Origin: CBDHDJ01 sp965261645
GTDB taxonomy: Bacteria; Pseudomonadota; Alphaproteobacteria; SHVV01
Direction: 5' to 3'
Length of the DNA stretch: 64,000 nt
Assembly (NCBI GenBank): GCA_965261645.1
Contig: CBDHDJ010000003.1
Span: 1,116,001-1,180,000, forward strand
In this document: one piece after another, positions 7,751 through 16,968 of the stretch
Numbering within the stretch: position 1 is the first letter of the stretch
Layout: each line of letters opens with the position of its first letter
Notes under the pieces: generated by a model
What the model saw: the letters and a program-made list of their open reading frames with translations, nothing else
What the model was told of the DNA's origin: nothing
Databases searched by the model: none
Translations under genes and position numbers: made by a program

Positions 7751-9194
7751 CAGCCCGTTGATTAAGTCGGCGCCGTCTGATTCTCTGGTTCCCTGATTTG
7801 CAGGGGGATTTGCCGATGGCGATGGGACGGCAGAAGGATGGTCAGGGGGACCTGATGGTGAGCTGGTCGGAGATGCCGCGCTCTCCGGGTCATGTGTTTT
7901 ATGACCGCTTGCAGTCGGTGCTGATCGAGGGCGGCTTCGACGCCTTTGCCGAGGCGAGCTGCCGGCCTTATTACGCGGCCCGGATGGGCGCGCCCTCGGT
8001 GCCGCCCGGGCGCTATTTCCGGATGCACCTGGTGGGCTACTTTGAGGGCATCGACAGCGAGCGCGGTCTGGAGTGGCGCTGCTCGGACTCGCTTTCGCTG
8101 CGGGCGTTCCTGCGACTGGGGAGCCGTGATCGGGTACCGGACCATTCCTGGCTGTCACGGAGCCGCACGCGCCTGCCCCATGAAGTCCACGCGGCGGTCT
8201 TCGACTGGGTTCTGGTGCTGATCGCCGAGGCGGGGCTGATCAAGGGCGAGCGCATCGGCGTCGATGCCTCGACCATGGAGGCCAACGCGGCGCTGCGGAA
8301 CATCGTGCGGCGCGACAACGGCGAAGGCTACCGGGAGATGCTGGAGCGCCTGGCCCGGGAAAGCGGGGTCGAGACACCCACGGCCGAGGACCTGGCGCGT
8401 CTGGACCGGAAGCGCAAGGGCAAGAAGCTTTCCAACACGGATTGGGTTTCGAAGAGCGACCCCGAGGCCAAGATCACCAAGATGAAGGACGGCACGACGC
8501 ATCTGGCCTACAAGCCCGAGCACGCGGTGGATCTGGACACCGGCGCGGTGGTGGCGGCCGAGCTGCACCCGGCCGATGAGGGCGACACCACGACGCTTTC
8601 CAAGACCCTGGCGAAGGCCGAGGCAAACCTCGATGCGGTGGATGCGGCACCGACGTCGGAGGACCCGGCCGAATGCGTCGCCGACAAAGGTTATCACTCA
8701 CGGGCGGTCTTGAGGGCTCTGAACGACAGTCCCTGGAAGACCCGGATCGCGGCGCCCAAGCAGACCGGCTTTTCGCGCTGGCACGGTGATGAGGCGGCGC
8801 GGCGCGCGGTCACCAATAACCGTGCGCGGCTCAAGTCCGGGGTCGCCCGCGAGGCCTTCAAGCTGCGCGCCGAGATCGTCGAGCGCTGCTTTGCCCACAA
8901 CCTCGATCGTGGCGGCATGCGACGAACCTGGCTGCGCGGGCGAGAGAATGTGCACAAGCGATACCTGCTCCACGTCGCCGGCCACAATCTATCGTTACTG
9001 ATGCGCCAGCTCATCGGCGCCGGCACCCCGCGGGAGGCCGTGGCGGGCGGATATGGCGGTATTTTCGTTCTGCTCACGCCCACCGGGGCCATGCTGGTGG
9101 CACGGGGGGGCTCGCAAAGCGGCCAGACGGCTTTCGCCGCCGCATTCCTCATCTGGGAGTGAGAGCCGGAAAAAGCCACTTAATCAACGGGCTG
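7751..9194 (+). mobile_element. IS1182/IS5-like element, copy 1 (1444 bp)
   Basis: The 17-bp ends are cagcccgttgattaagt and its inverse acttaatcaacgggctg. The flanks CTAA (left) and CTAG (right) both fit a YTAR target but differ, and the interrupted sequences on the two sides are unrelated genes. A second copy at 47179-48622 is the same length with perfect TTAA duplications. Confidence 0.88.
7816..9162 (+). CDS. transposase of the IS1182/IS5-like element (intact)
   Basis: 448 residues from ATG 7816, which sits after CAGGGGGA. It has an N-terminal DUF772-like region (PPGRYFRMHLVGYFEG, SLRAFLRLGSRDRVPDHSWL), then DDE motifs: IGVDASTMEANAALR (Asp), ECVADKGYHSRAVLRAL (Asp) and a C-terminal RAEIVERCFAHNLDRGGMRR segment (Glu). 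No internal stop. This is the active-looking copy; copy 2 has an amber codon. Confidence 0.88.
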   Translation: MAMGRQKDGQGDLMVSWSEMPRSPGHVFYDRLQSVLIEGGFDAFAEASCRPYYAARMGAPSVPPGRYFRMHLVGYFEGIDSERGLEWRCSDSLSLRAFLRLGSRDRVPDHSWLSRSRTRLPHEVHAAVFDWVLVLIAEAGLIKGERIGVDASTMEANAALRNIVRRDNGEGYREMLERLARESGVETPTAEDLARLDRKRKGKKLSNTDWVSKSDPEAKITKMKDGTTHLAYKPEHAVDLDTGAVVAAELHPADEGDTTTLSKTLAKAEANLDAVDAAPTSEDPAECVADKGYHSRAVLRALNDSPWKTRIAAPKQTGFSRWHGDEAARRAVTNNRARLKSGVAREAFKLRAEIVERCFAHNLDRGGMRRTWLRGRENVHKRYLLHVAGHNLSLLMRQLIGAGTPREAVAGGYGGIFVLLTPTGAMLVARGGSQSGQTAFAAAFLIWE

Positions 9195-9615
9195 CTAGGA
9201 CGCGTGCAAGTTTATCGAGCGTGGGCAGAAACGACTGCTTGACTTCGTGGCGGCCCGGATCGAAGGCAACATCGGGCGAGAACCGGATGACGACGGGGCC
9301 GCCCGGCGAATCGGCCTGGGCCTCACGAATTTCGGGTGCCACCTCGGCGTCCTGCTCGAGCTCCTCCAACACCTCGTCCGCCGTGGCGGGCGAGGGCGGC
9401 AAGGCATCGAGCGCGGCCCCGAACAACAGGGTAATCTCCTGATCGCTCAGGCTGCTCGGCCTGCTCGGCGCCTCGGCCCGGCTGAAGATCTCGACGCTTT
9501 GATTGGCGATGTTCAGGACCACCGAGCCGGCATCGGTGGTGACCGAAATCTCGCCGACGAAATCGCTCTCCTCGGCCAGCAGGACGACGATATTCCGCGC
9601 GCCTTACGGGGCGGT
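9195..9615 (-). pseudogene. FecR/OmpA-like protein fragment cut by IS
   Basis: Reading leftward: NIVVLLAEESDFVGEISVTT, SVVLNIANQSVEIFSR (FecR-like beta repeats), an acidic linker, then SPDVAFDPGRHEVKQSFLPT and LDKLARVLA, resembling the start of an OmpA-type peptidoglycan-binding domain. The frame stops inside the IS. A stop near 9615 suggests the 5' part is also broken. Function beyond envelope association cannot be stated. Confidence 0.35.
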
Positions 9616-10086
9616 CAACCCGTCCGCCACTGTGATCTGGTAACGCTTTGTTAAACCTATATTATTAGTTGATGTGTAGATTAGGAGCCCACAGTAGACT
9701 CCACAAATGGATCAGGAACAAGCGGGACATCGCAAGCAATTCTGGAACGACCCGCGTTGGCGGCGAGGGCACAAGCCCGGGGGGCGCCGGCATCGCCGCC
9801 AGCGGTGTCGGGCGAGGATGTTGGCCGCGACATCGGCGCAGAAGGCACTCCACATTTGCGCCTCGGGGCGGCGAGAACGCCCCCCGGGGGTCTTTGCTGT
9901 CCCTCGAATGCCCAGCGGCTTCCAGCGTGCCATCTTTCCGCAGGAAGGGCCAGATGCAGAACGGAATATCCAGGCGCCTCAAGCTGCTCTCAGCGTGGTA
10001 GGCCTCCTCACGACCGCAATCACGAGCTGCACTATGCTGCGCAGCGCAGGTCATGTGTCAATCGGCTTTGAAGTTTGACCCCTGAT
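9616..10086. other. unassigned gap
   Basis: Open frames on both strands (for example 9707-10078 plus) have no family-like motifs or ribosome sites. The segment ends at gtttgacccctgatt, which resembles an IS terminus. I see no supportable gene. Confidence 0.4.
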
Positions 10087-10187
10087 TGGAGTGCGCCCCT
10101 GAGTGGAGTGCGCCCCTGAGGGTGGACAGGTTGCACGTTTGGAATTGACCGGGAACGCTGGGCTTTCAGAGGATGGAAGCCATGGCC
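10087..10187 (+). mobile_element. left-end remnant of IS3 element type D with duplicated terminus
   Basis: 10104-10187 match the left end of the IS3-D copy at 11055 up to the OrfA start region. The first 17 bp, TGGAGTGCGCCCCTGAG, occur twice in tandem (10087 and 10104). Homology stops just after the OrfA ATG. Confidence 0.8.
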
Positions 10188-10204
10188 GGTACGCCACATT
10201 TCAA

Positions 10205-10624
10205 TTAGCCGAAGTGGCGGTACCGAAGAGCTTGTTCCAGAAAATCCTGCGCCTGATCGATGGTCTGCGAGGAAGACCCGCTCCAGCGTGGGCCGAGGAA
10301 ATCCACGGCGGGTGCAAAGTAATCGGGAGAGGTGCGTCCGAATGGCAGGAAATATGAGCAATTTGCCCTCCCGACACATAAAATTCGAGAATTCAGGTCA
10401 TCGGCTCCGCGAACGACGAGAACCGCGAAGGCCCTGCAGGACGGCTGGGCGTTGGAGACGATGCCCATCATGGAGTATGTCTGGGAGAGGACCAACAGGG
10501 CCCTGGCAAACGATGAACTGCTACGAAGGCGTGGGTGAGCGGACGGACGGCATGACGGGGAAGAAACTGGCGGCGCGTCCGGCGCGCTCGGGACACCGCG
10601 CCTTCGCGGCCGGATGTTCGACAT
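10205..10624 (-). CDS. hypothetical protein, doubtful
   Basis: The last ~90 residues (QTYSMMGIVSNAQPSCRAFA, VLVVRGADDLNSRILCVG, APAVDFLGPRWSGSSSQTID) have a plausible protein-like composition; the N-terminal 40 residues do not. There is no known family. It may be the 3' remnant of a gene whose start was replaced. It lies between two IS fragments. Confidence 0.25.
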   Translation of the reverse strand: MSNIRPRRRGVPSAPDAPPVSSPSCRPSAHPRLRSSSSFARALLVLSQTYSMMGIVSNAQPSCRAFAVLVVRGADDLNSRILCVGRANCSYFLPFGRTSPDYFAPAVDFLGPRWSGSSSQTIDQAQDFLEQALRYRHFG

Positions 10625-10746
10625 TATCGACCGAAGGTGTCAGACGGCGCCTGGATGTGGAAACCGGCCGGTTCCTATTCGATGACGGACGTACGATGCC
10701 CCGGCGGCCCACCTCGGGAAAATCGCGACGGTACCGCCGGGTCGAG

Positions 10747-11054
10747 TGAGAACGGCGGAGCAATAATCCCCCACTGAAGCGGCCGGTCGATCCGGCTGCG
10801 GCGGGCCAAAATGGGACCGTCTATAGCCTTCGGTCAGAGTAGTTCTGACTGGAAGGCGGGGAGATGTATCGAGTGGACTTGTACGCACGGGTTCGGCGGG
10901 CGTGCCGTGTCGAGGGGATGAGCACCCGCGAGGCCTCGCGGGTGTTTGGTTTGGACCGCAAGACGGCCCGTAAGATGCTGTCGTTCTCGGTGCCGCCGGG
11001 GTATCGCCGCGACAAGCCCGCAGCCGCCAAGTGGTCCCATTTTACACCGCCGTA
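10747..11054 (+). mobile_element. IS21-family element (type A), left-end remnant with istA start
   Basis: It begins tgagaacggcggagcaataa, like an IS21 terminus, and contains the istA start at 10864 after GGCGGGGAG. IstA residues 1-63 are present (MYRVDLYARVRRACRVEGMS, TREASRVFGLDRKTARKML, SVPPGYRRDKP), that is the DNA-binding HTH. The IS3-D element at 11055 cuts it off; no istB is found. Confidence 0.85.
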
Positions 11055-11131
11055 TGGAGTGCGCCCTGAGGGTGGACAGGTTGCACGTTTGGAATTGACC
11101 GGGAATGCTGGGCTTTCAGAGGATGGAAGCC

Positions 11132-11482
11132 ATGGCCAAGCACCGAACCTACAGTATTGAGTTCAAGCGACAGGTTGCTCAGGAATATCTCGGAGGCGAG
11201 ACCCTTCACGGGCTGGCCAGGCGCCACGACGTCTCGCGCAACCTGATCCGCATCTGGGTGTCGAAGCTCGAAGCCGGCGCGTTTGACGAAGACGTGGAGG
11301 CCGCCGGCCTTCTCCAGGAATTTGAGGCGAAGATCTCTGCCCTTGAGCGCCTGGTAGGCCGGCAGGCGCTGGAGATCGAGTTTCTAAAAGGGGCACTCAA
11401 GAGCGCACCACGGCCGAGAAGCGCGACTACGTCCGTGATTGCCGGCCCCGTGGGCTCACCATCGCGCGAGGATGTCGTCTGA
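11132..11482 (+). CDS. IS3-D OrfA
   Basis: A 116-aa protein. MAKHRTYSIEFKRQVAQEYL, GGETLHGLARRHDVSRNLIR form the HTH, followed by a leucine-zipper-like LERLVGRQALEIEFLKGAL. Its stop TGA overlaps the OrfB ATG (11480-11484), the site of IS3-type coupling or frameshifting. Nearly identical to the OrfA at 25569-25919. Confidence 0.85.
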   Translation: MAKHRTYSIEFKRQVAQEYLGGETLHGLARRHDVSRNLIRIWVSKLEAGAFDEDVEAAGLLQEFEAKISALERLVGRQALEIEFLKGALKSAPRPRSATTSVIAGPVGSPSREDVV

Positions 11483-12062
11483 TGGGCCTGCCGCGCTCCA
11501 CCTACTACGATACGCCGGCGACCGAGGCCGACACCGAGATCGTCGCCCGCATCACGGCGATCTGCGAAGAGTTTGAGGCTTACGGCTATCGACGTGTCGG
11601 GGCCGAGCTACGCCATCAGGGGATCGTCGTCAACGGTAAGAAGATCCGCCGTCTGATGCGCCAGCACGACCTACAGCCCAAGCGTCGCAGGCGTTTCATC
11701 GCCACAACCGACAGCGATCACGATAGTCCGATCTTCTCCAACCGCGCCAAGGACGTTACGGCCGACAGGCCGAACCAGCTCTGGGTCGCAGACATCACCT
11801 ACGTCGCGATCGCCGTTGGCTTCGTTTATGCCGCCGTCATCCTCGATGCGTGGTCACGCCGCGTCGTTGGTTATGCCATCAGCCGCTCGATCGATACGCG
11901 GCTCACCTTGGCAGCGCTCAAGGCCGCTGTCCGGTCACGACAGCCGCCAAGGGGCTGTATCCACCATTCGGATCGCGGATCACAATACGCAGCGGCAGAC
12001 TATCGCAAGCTGCTCGCCAAACATGGGCTGATCGGCTCGATGAGCCGGCGTGGCAACCCTTA
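11482..12062 (+). pseudogene. IS3-D OrfB transposase, C-terminally truncated
   Basis: rve-type integrase core: NQLWVADITYVAIAVGFVYA (first Asp) and CIHHSDRGSQYAAADYRKLL (second Asp). It breaks at SRRGNP, immediately before the segment NAMAESFMKTLK that carries the catalytic Glu in the intact copy. Loss of the Glu makes it inactive. Confidence 0.88.
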
Positions 12063-12969
12063 GAGGCCGTTTCGAAAGGGGTTGAGTGGCCGGTGTCGAT
12101 GTGATTCCAAGGAGGTTGCTGAGACCGATATGGAGCCGCCATGTGGACGCCGACCACCCGAGAGCAGCATAGCCGCAAGACGCTGCGTTATCAGACTGAT
12201 TTGACCGATGCGGAGTGGGTTGTGATCGAGCCTCATTTGCCTCCGGCTCATGGCACGGGACGGCCCCGGTCATGGCCGATGCGAGAGATCGTCAACGGCA
12301 TTTTCTACGTGATGCGGGCTGGCTGCCCTTGGCGCTTGCTGCCAAGCGATTTGCCACCGTGGGGCACGATCTATCGCTGGTTCGCCAAGTTCCGCGACGA
12401 CGGCCTCCTTGAGAAGATCAATCACTCTCTGGTCATGGCCGATCGCGAGCGGGTCGGACGCGAGGCCAGCCCGAGCGGCGCGATTATCGACAGCCAGAGC
12501 GTCAAGACAACCGAGGCTGGTGGCCCCCGCGGCTACGATGCGGGCAAGAAGATCAAGGGGCGCAAGCGCCACGCGCTGGTCGACACCGACGGGCGCGGCC
12601 TCGTGCTCGAGGCGCATCCGGCGAGTATCCAGGACCGCGATGGTGGCGGGTCGCTGCTGTGCGCCTCACGCGGCTCGTTTCCGTTCATCGAGAAGGTCTT
12701 TGCCGACAGCGGCTACGCCGGCGAGAAGGTCGCCACGGCCACCGTGATCGCCGTCGAGATCGTGCGCAAAAGCCCCGATCAGGTCGGCTTCGCCGTCCAA
12801 CCGCGCCGCTGGGTCGTGGAGCGCTTCTTCGCCTGGATCAACCGCAACCGGCGACTGGCAAAGGACTTCGAGGCCACCATCGCCTCGGCCCGCGCCTTCC
12901 TCTACGCCGCCTCCGTCATGCTCCTCGTCCGCAGATTGGCCCGAGCCGCATGACTTTCGAAACCGACTC
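12063..12969 (+). mobile_element. IS5-family (IS1031/IS427-like) element
   Basis: Terminal repeats: gaggccgtttcgaaag on the left and, inverted, gagtcggtttcgaaag on the right. The flanks are TTA and TGA, consistent with a TNA target but not identical. The left flank is IS3-D OrfB and the right flank an unrelated gene, so the junctions have been rearranged. Confidence 0.82.
12141..12953 (+). CDS. IS5-family transposase
   Basis: A 270-aa protein with the DUF4096-like N-terminus (LTDAEWVVIEPHLPP, GIFYVMRAGCPWRLLPSDLP) and the DDE core: GAIIDSQSVKTTEAGGPRGY, KIKGRKRHALVDTDG, KVFADSGYAGEK, and the Glu-containing WVVERFFAWINRNRRLAKDF. Complete and apparently functional. Confidence 0.88.
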   Translation: MWTPTTREQHSRKTLRYQTDLTDAEWVVIEPHLPPAHGTGRPRSWPMREIVNGIFYVMRAGCPWRLLPSDLPPWGTIYRWFAKFRDDGLLEKINHSLVMADRERVGREASPSGAIIDSQSVKTTEAGGPRGYDAGKKIKGRKRHALVDTDGRGLVLEAHPASIQDRDGGGSLLCASRGSFPFIEKVFADSGYAGEKVATATVIAVEIVRKSPDQVGFAVQPRRWVVERFFAWINRNRRLAKDFEATIASARAFLYAASVMLLVRRLARAA

Positions 12970-13327
12970 TGAGCCCGACTCCGAAGTGCAAGTAATGAGC
13001 GCGTGCTGGAACGCCGTTTGGGCGATATGCAATCTTTACGAGTGCTTTGGCGATGTGGTCGCCTCCGTTGACATCGAGCAGCGCGAGTTCGTTGCGACCA
13101 ATTTGAAACGTTCCGAGAATTCGGACATTGAAGGGAGGATTCTCGTCGGACCCCGAGGAACGTATGCCTATGTGTTGACGCGCGGGGAACAGCGACATCC
13201 GGGACATGGAGGGACCAAGACTCGTCTCGCTTTCTTTCCGGACGACACTACTCGTGCAGCGTTCGACGAGTTTGGGTGGGCTCCACGAACAGATGCAAAA
13301 CAGCCCGATGAGGAGCCACCGGCGTAG
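12950..13327 (+). pseudogene. hypothetical protein, 3' part, start replaced by IS end
   Basis: The frame runs from an ATG in the IS terminus through SACWNAVWAICNLYECFGD, EFVATNLKRSENSDIEGRIL and GGTKTRLAFFPDDTTRAAFD to TAG 13327. It looks like genuine coding sequence with no family I recognise. Its native 5' end was probably removed when the IS arrived or recombined. Confidence 0.45.
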
Positions 13328-13483
13328 CGTGGTCACATACGATGTATTAGTTCCGACTTGATCTGACACTGCTCCGTTGCAGGAACGAGGGTTACCGGTT
13401 TTGATGGCGGTGCGAACCGAACCATGGAAACACAATGAAAGGTAACCCTCATGCTACAGAGTAATTAAAAAAAGCTGACGGGC
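13328..13483. repeat. gap with a 10-bp inverted repeat
   Basis: gagggttacc (13387-13396) and ggtaaccctc (13441-13450) are perfect inverse copies 44 bp apart. The sequence gttccgacttgatctgaca just before them looks like an IS end. No gene is seen. Confidence 0.35.
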
Positions 13484-13603
13484 TGCCCCTGAGAGCGGCG
13501 GTGACAAATTAGTCCACGGAAGCGGCGGGATTTCCCAGCCGCGGGCGGAGTAAAACTCTGCCACCTGTAGCCTTCGATCTTTTTTGAGATGGAAGGCGGG
13601 AGG

Positions 13604-15103
13604 ATGTACACCGTGGACCTATATCTGCGCGTTCGGCTGGCCTGCCATGTTGATGGTCTGAGCCAGCGAGAGGCGGCAAGTCGGTTTGGCATTGCGCGCG
13701 AGACGGTGAGGAAGATGCTGCGGCATTCGGAACCGCCGGGATATCGGCGACGCCAGCCACCGAAACGCCCGAAACTGGCCCCCTTCACGGATATCATCGA
13801 CCGTATTCTGGAGGAGGACCGAACGGTTCACCGTAAGCAGCACCACACGGCGAAGCGTATATTCGAGCGCCTTCGCGACGAACATGGCTTCACGGGCAAA
13901 GAGACCATCGTGAAGGATTACGTTCGGGAACGGCGCCTTCGTCGGCGTGAGATGTTTGTGCCGTTGTCACATCCTCCGGGCCATGCTCAAGCGGACTTTG
14001 GCGAGGCGGATGCGATCATCGCCGGCGTCAAGTATCGGGCGCATTTTTTCGTCATGACACTTCCCCACAGCGATGCCTGCTTCGTTGCGGCCTACCCGGC
14101 GGCGACGACGGAGGCCTGGCTGGACGGGCACAACAGAGCCTTTGTTTTTTTCGGCGGCGTTCCCCAATCGATTCTTTACGACAACGACAAGTGTCTGGTG
14201 TCGCGCATCTTGTCAGATGGCACGCGGCAACGAACGCGGCCGTTCAGCGGGCTGCAGTCCCATTACCTCTTCGAGGACCGCTACGGCCGTCCCGGCAAGG
14301 GTAACGACAAAGGCAATGTGGAGGGGGTGGTCGGCTATGCCCGGCGGAACTTCATGACGCCGCTTCCCCGGTTCGCGAGCTGGGACGCCTTCAATGGCCA
14401 CCTGGAAGAGCAATGCCGCAACCGGCAAGGCAACGTCCTGCGCGGCCACCGCGAGAGCATCGGCGAACGGTTTGTGCGTGACCGCGAAGCGTTGAAGAGG
14501 CCACTGCCGGCACCGTTCGACGCGTGCGACAAGCAGGGCACGCGGGTCAACTCGCTGTCCCTGGTGCGCTACCGGACGAATGACTATTCCGTGCCCGTCG
14601 CCTACGGCCATCAGGAAGTCTGGATCCGTGGCTATGTCCACGAGGTGGTTATCGGTTGCGGCGCCGGGATCATTGCCCGACACCCCCGTTCCTACGACCG
14701 GGAAGATATGGTCTTCGATCCGATCCACTACCTGCCTTTGCTGGAGCACAAGATCGGCGCCCTGGATCAGGCCGCGCCGCTAGCCGGATGGGAACTGCCT
14801 GATGCCTTCCCAACCCTGCGCCGTCTCCTGGAGGCGCGCATGGGCAAGGCCGGCAAGCGGGAATACGTCCAGGTCCTTCGGCTTCTGGAGACCTTCGATC
14901 TCGAGGTGCTTCACGGCGCGGTGAAGGACGCCCTGCGCCTGGGTGCGATCGGCTACGACGCCGTCAAACACCTTGTGCTGTGCCGTATCGAGCGACGCCC
15001 GCCCAAACTCGACCTGGATATCTATCCCTACCTGCCTCGGGCCAACGTGGCGACCACGGCCGCCGCCAGTTATATGAGCTTGTTGGGTGGAGGCGCGTCA
15101 TGA
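13604..15103 (+). CDS. istA: IS21 transposase IstA
   Basis: A 499-aa protein. It has an HTH (LSQREAASRFGIARETVRKM), then the rve core: PPGHAQADFGEADAI (first Asp), PQSILYDNDKCLV (second Asp) and GNDKGNVEGVVGYARRNFM (Glu), followed by the Mu-transposase-like C-terminal domain. ATG 13604 follows GGCGGGAGG. It overlaps istB by ATGA, giving translational coupling. Confidence 0.9.
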   Translation: MYTVDLYLRVRLACHVDGLSQREAASRFGIARETVRKMLRHSEPPGYRRRQPPKRPKLAPFTDIIDRILEEDRTVHRKQHHTAKRIFERLRDEHGFTGKETIVKDYVRERRLRRREMFVPLSHPPGHAQADFGEADAIIAGVKYRAHFFVMTLPHSDACFVAAYPAATTEAWLDGHNRAFVFFGGVPQSILYDNDKCLVSRILSDGTRQRTRPFSGLQSHYLFEDRYGRPGKGNDKGNVEGVVGYARRNFMTPLPRFASWDAFNGHLEEQCRNRQGNVLRGHRESIGERFVRDREALKRPLPAPFDACDKQGTRVNSLSLVRYRTNDYSVPVAYGHQEVWIRGYVHEVVIGCGAGIIARHPRSYDREDMVFDPIHYLPLLEHKIGALDQAAPLAGWELPDAFPTLRRLLEARMGKAGKREYVQVLRLLETFDLEVLHGAVKDALRLGAIGYDAVKHLVLCRIERRPPKLDLDIYPYLPRANVATTAAASYMSLLGGGAS

Positions 15104-15870
15104 CCGATACGCCGCAAGTGTTGCTGGCCCATCACCTCAAGACCCTGAAACTGCCGACGTTCCTGCGCGAATACGACAAGCTGGCCCGCCAATGCGCCAC
15201 CGAGGGCGCCGACCATGTGCGGTATCTTGTCCGTCTGACCGAGTTGGAACTGATCGACCGTGAGCGCCGCATGGTCGAGCGGCGGATCAGACAGGCCAGG
15301 TTCCCCGCCGTCAAAAGCCTCGACAGCTTCGACTTCAAGGCCATCGCATCGCTCAACAAGATGCTGGTTCTGGAGTTGGCGCGATGCGAATACGTCGAGC
15401 GTCGTGAGAATATCATCGCGCTCGGCAACAGCGGAACCGGCAAGACCCATATCGCCCTCGGTCTCGGTCTGGCGGCCTGCCAAAAGGGGCTCTCCGTCGG
15501 CTTCCTCACGGCCGCTGCCCTGGTTCATGAACTGATGGAGGCCAGGGATGAAAAACGCCTGTTGCGCCTGCAGAAGCAACTGGCAAAGTATCACCTTCTG
15601 ATCATCGACGAACTCGGCTTCGTGCCGCTCTCGAAGACCGGCGCCGAGCTGCTGTTCGAAGTCTTCAGCCAGCGCTACGAGCGGGGCTCGATCCTGGTGA
15701 CCTCCAACTTGCCGTTCGATGAGTGGACGGAGATATTCGGCTCGGAACGCCTGACCGGGGCTTTGCTGGACCGCCTCACCCACCATGTCCATATCCTGGA
15801 AATGAACGGCGAGAGCTATCGTCTCAACCAAAGCCAAAAACGGCGGAAATTCCCCAAAATACCTGCTTAA
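15100..15870 (+). CDS. istB: IS21 helper ATPase IstB
   Basis: A 256-aa DnaC-like AAA+ protein. Walker A is IIALGNSGTGKTHIALGLGL and Walker B is KYHLLIIDELGFVPLSKTGA; further ATPase segments follow (ILVTSNLPFDEWTEIFGSER, LLDRLTHHVHILEM). It loads IstA and directs target choice. Complete. Confidence 0.92.
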   Translation: MTDTPQVLLAHHLKTLKLPTFLREYDKLARQCATEGADHVRYLVRLTELELIDRERRMVERRIRQARFPAVKSLDSFDFKAIASLNKMLVLELARCEYVERRENIIALGNSGTGKTHIALGLGLAACQKGLSVGFLTAAALVHELMEARDEKRLLRLQKQLAKYHLLIIDELGFVPLSKTGAELLFEVFSQRYERGSILVTSNLPFDEWTEIFGSERLTGALLDRLTHHVHILEMNGESYRLNQSQKRRKFPKIPA

Positions 15871-16072
15871 CCGCCGGTGCAATGGTTGACCCGGTGGGTC
15901 CACAGGAACCTCCCACGCTGCTTCGCTCCGCGTAACGCAAGCGCTACACGAAGCAGCGCGGGTCCCTCCTATGGACTACCGGGACAACCCCCCAACACCG
16001 CGTACCGCATAACGTTAAGTGGACTAGTTTTACTCCGCCCGGGTGGACTAATTTTGCTCCGCCGTTGACAAT

Positions 16073-16260
16073 CAGTTAGCCGCGACGCTGGTGCTTCGCT
16101 CGATGATCGACTTCGCGCTGACAAATAGCCGCTCCAGCCGATACAAGCATGCCGCTCGGCATCTCATGGAGTGTTCGAGTCTTGCTTCGGCAATCGATGA
16201 TTTCGGGGCATACGAAGCGCACGATGCGTACGAAGCCAGATTAGGCCGCGAGCATGGCAG
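16073..16260 (+). pseudogene. DUF6880-like protein, C-terminal fragment
   Basis: Out of the IS21 end reads LAATLVLRSMIDFALTNSRS, SRYKHAARHLMECSSLASAI, then DAYEARLGREHGRN. This pattern (R-s-xxYkHAARHLxxC..LA..I...HxAYxAxLxxxHGRK) is the C-terminus of DUF6880 proteins, often fused to SWIM zinc fingers. The final SFW motif is missing and the 5' portion is lost. Confidence 0.5.
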
Positions 16261-16463
16261 GAACATCCGCGGTGATGCTGTTGGCGAGTTCCTCCAGATC
16301 GAACGGGCAGGCGGCGGCGATGTCCTGGGCGCGCGCGGACGGCCTATCGCAAGCAATGTTGCAGACGGGCTAAGTTGTCGGGCTGCCGGGACAGATCCAA
16401 GGGCAATCCGGAGCGGTGTGCAAGATCGATCCCCTGATTGTGCTGGGGCCAGGAATTGGCGGC
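16261..16463. other. unassigned remnant
   Basis: On the minus strand a short frame near 16250-16340 reads DIAAACPFDLEELANSITAD then VPAMLAA and stop, probably the tail of a lost gene. I could not place it. No complete gene. Confidence 0.3.
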
Positions 16464-16898
16464 TTACTTGCCGCCTTTCAGCAGGGATAGGCCCATCACA
16501 CCTGAAAGCAGTGGCAGGGCGGCGTCTATGAAGGCCCACACAAGGGAGACCGCATCTGTCCCCACTGCGGTAAAACCCGGACTCAACGAACTGAACCAGT
16601 TCCAAAAGAACAGGATGCCCACAAACAGGAAGCCGTAGAACAGCGTGTTGGCCGACAGAAACTCGCGGGTAATCGGCGCCCCGCCGCCCTCCTGGTCCAC
16701 ACCTCTCTTGCGGATATAGCCGAAGATCACACCCAGCACGACCGCCAACGCCATGAATGGGTTGATGATGCTCCAAATAGGGTTGTGCGGACTGGCTTCG
16801 CTGGAAGCGTCATACAGCGGCTGGGCAATCATATGGACTGCGACCACGGCCCCGATGACAATGAGCACTACGCCGACGATACGTCGAATCATATCCAT
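16464..16898 (-). CDS. small integral membrane protein of unknown function
   Basis: 144 residues, with about four predicted membrane helices: VGVVLIVIGAVVAVHMIAQP (residues ~8-27), INPFMALAVVLGVIFGYI (~45-62), LFYGFLFVGILFFWNWFSSL (~85-105) and WAFIDAALPLLSGVMGLSLL (~120-140). The loop is acidic/basic (RKRGVDQEGGG). It is preceded by a plausible promoter gap shared with the IS6 element. No family is recognised, and it is intact. Confidence 0.7.
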   Translation of the reverse strand: MDMIRRIVGVVLIVIGAVVAVHMIAQPLYDASSEASPHNPIWSIINPFMALAVVLGVIFGYIRKRGVDQEGGGAPITREFLSANTLFYGFLFVGILFFWNWFSSLSPGFTAVGTDAVSLVWAFIDAALPLLSGVMGLSLLKGGK

Positions 16899-16968
16899 AA
16901 CCTTATTCCCCGTTCGTTATCTCCAATTCTGCATCTCCTGTTGCTCCATGTCGATGCTGTCTGACGTT

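Larger units (their letters stand above)
11055..12062 (+). mobile_element. IS3-family element type D, copy 1 (3' truncated)
   Basis: The left end tggagtgcgccctgagggtg lies inside IS21-A. The right ~240 bp are missing because an IS5-type element begins at 12063. The complete copy of the same element is at 24747-25997 (reverse). Confidence 0.88.
13484..16070 (+). mobile_element. IS21-family element (type B), complete
   Basis: It carries istA-istB with several terminal repeats of the form GGCGGAG-aaa-TAGTCCAC. The right end read inward begins tgtcaacggcggagcaaaat; the left end has gcggcggtgacaaattagtc and a second degenerate copy at about 13540. The left boundary is approximate. The element separates the hypothetical gene at 12950 from a DUF6880 fragment. 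Confidence 0.85.
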
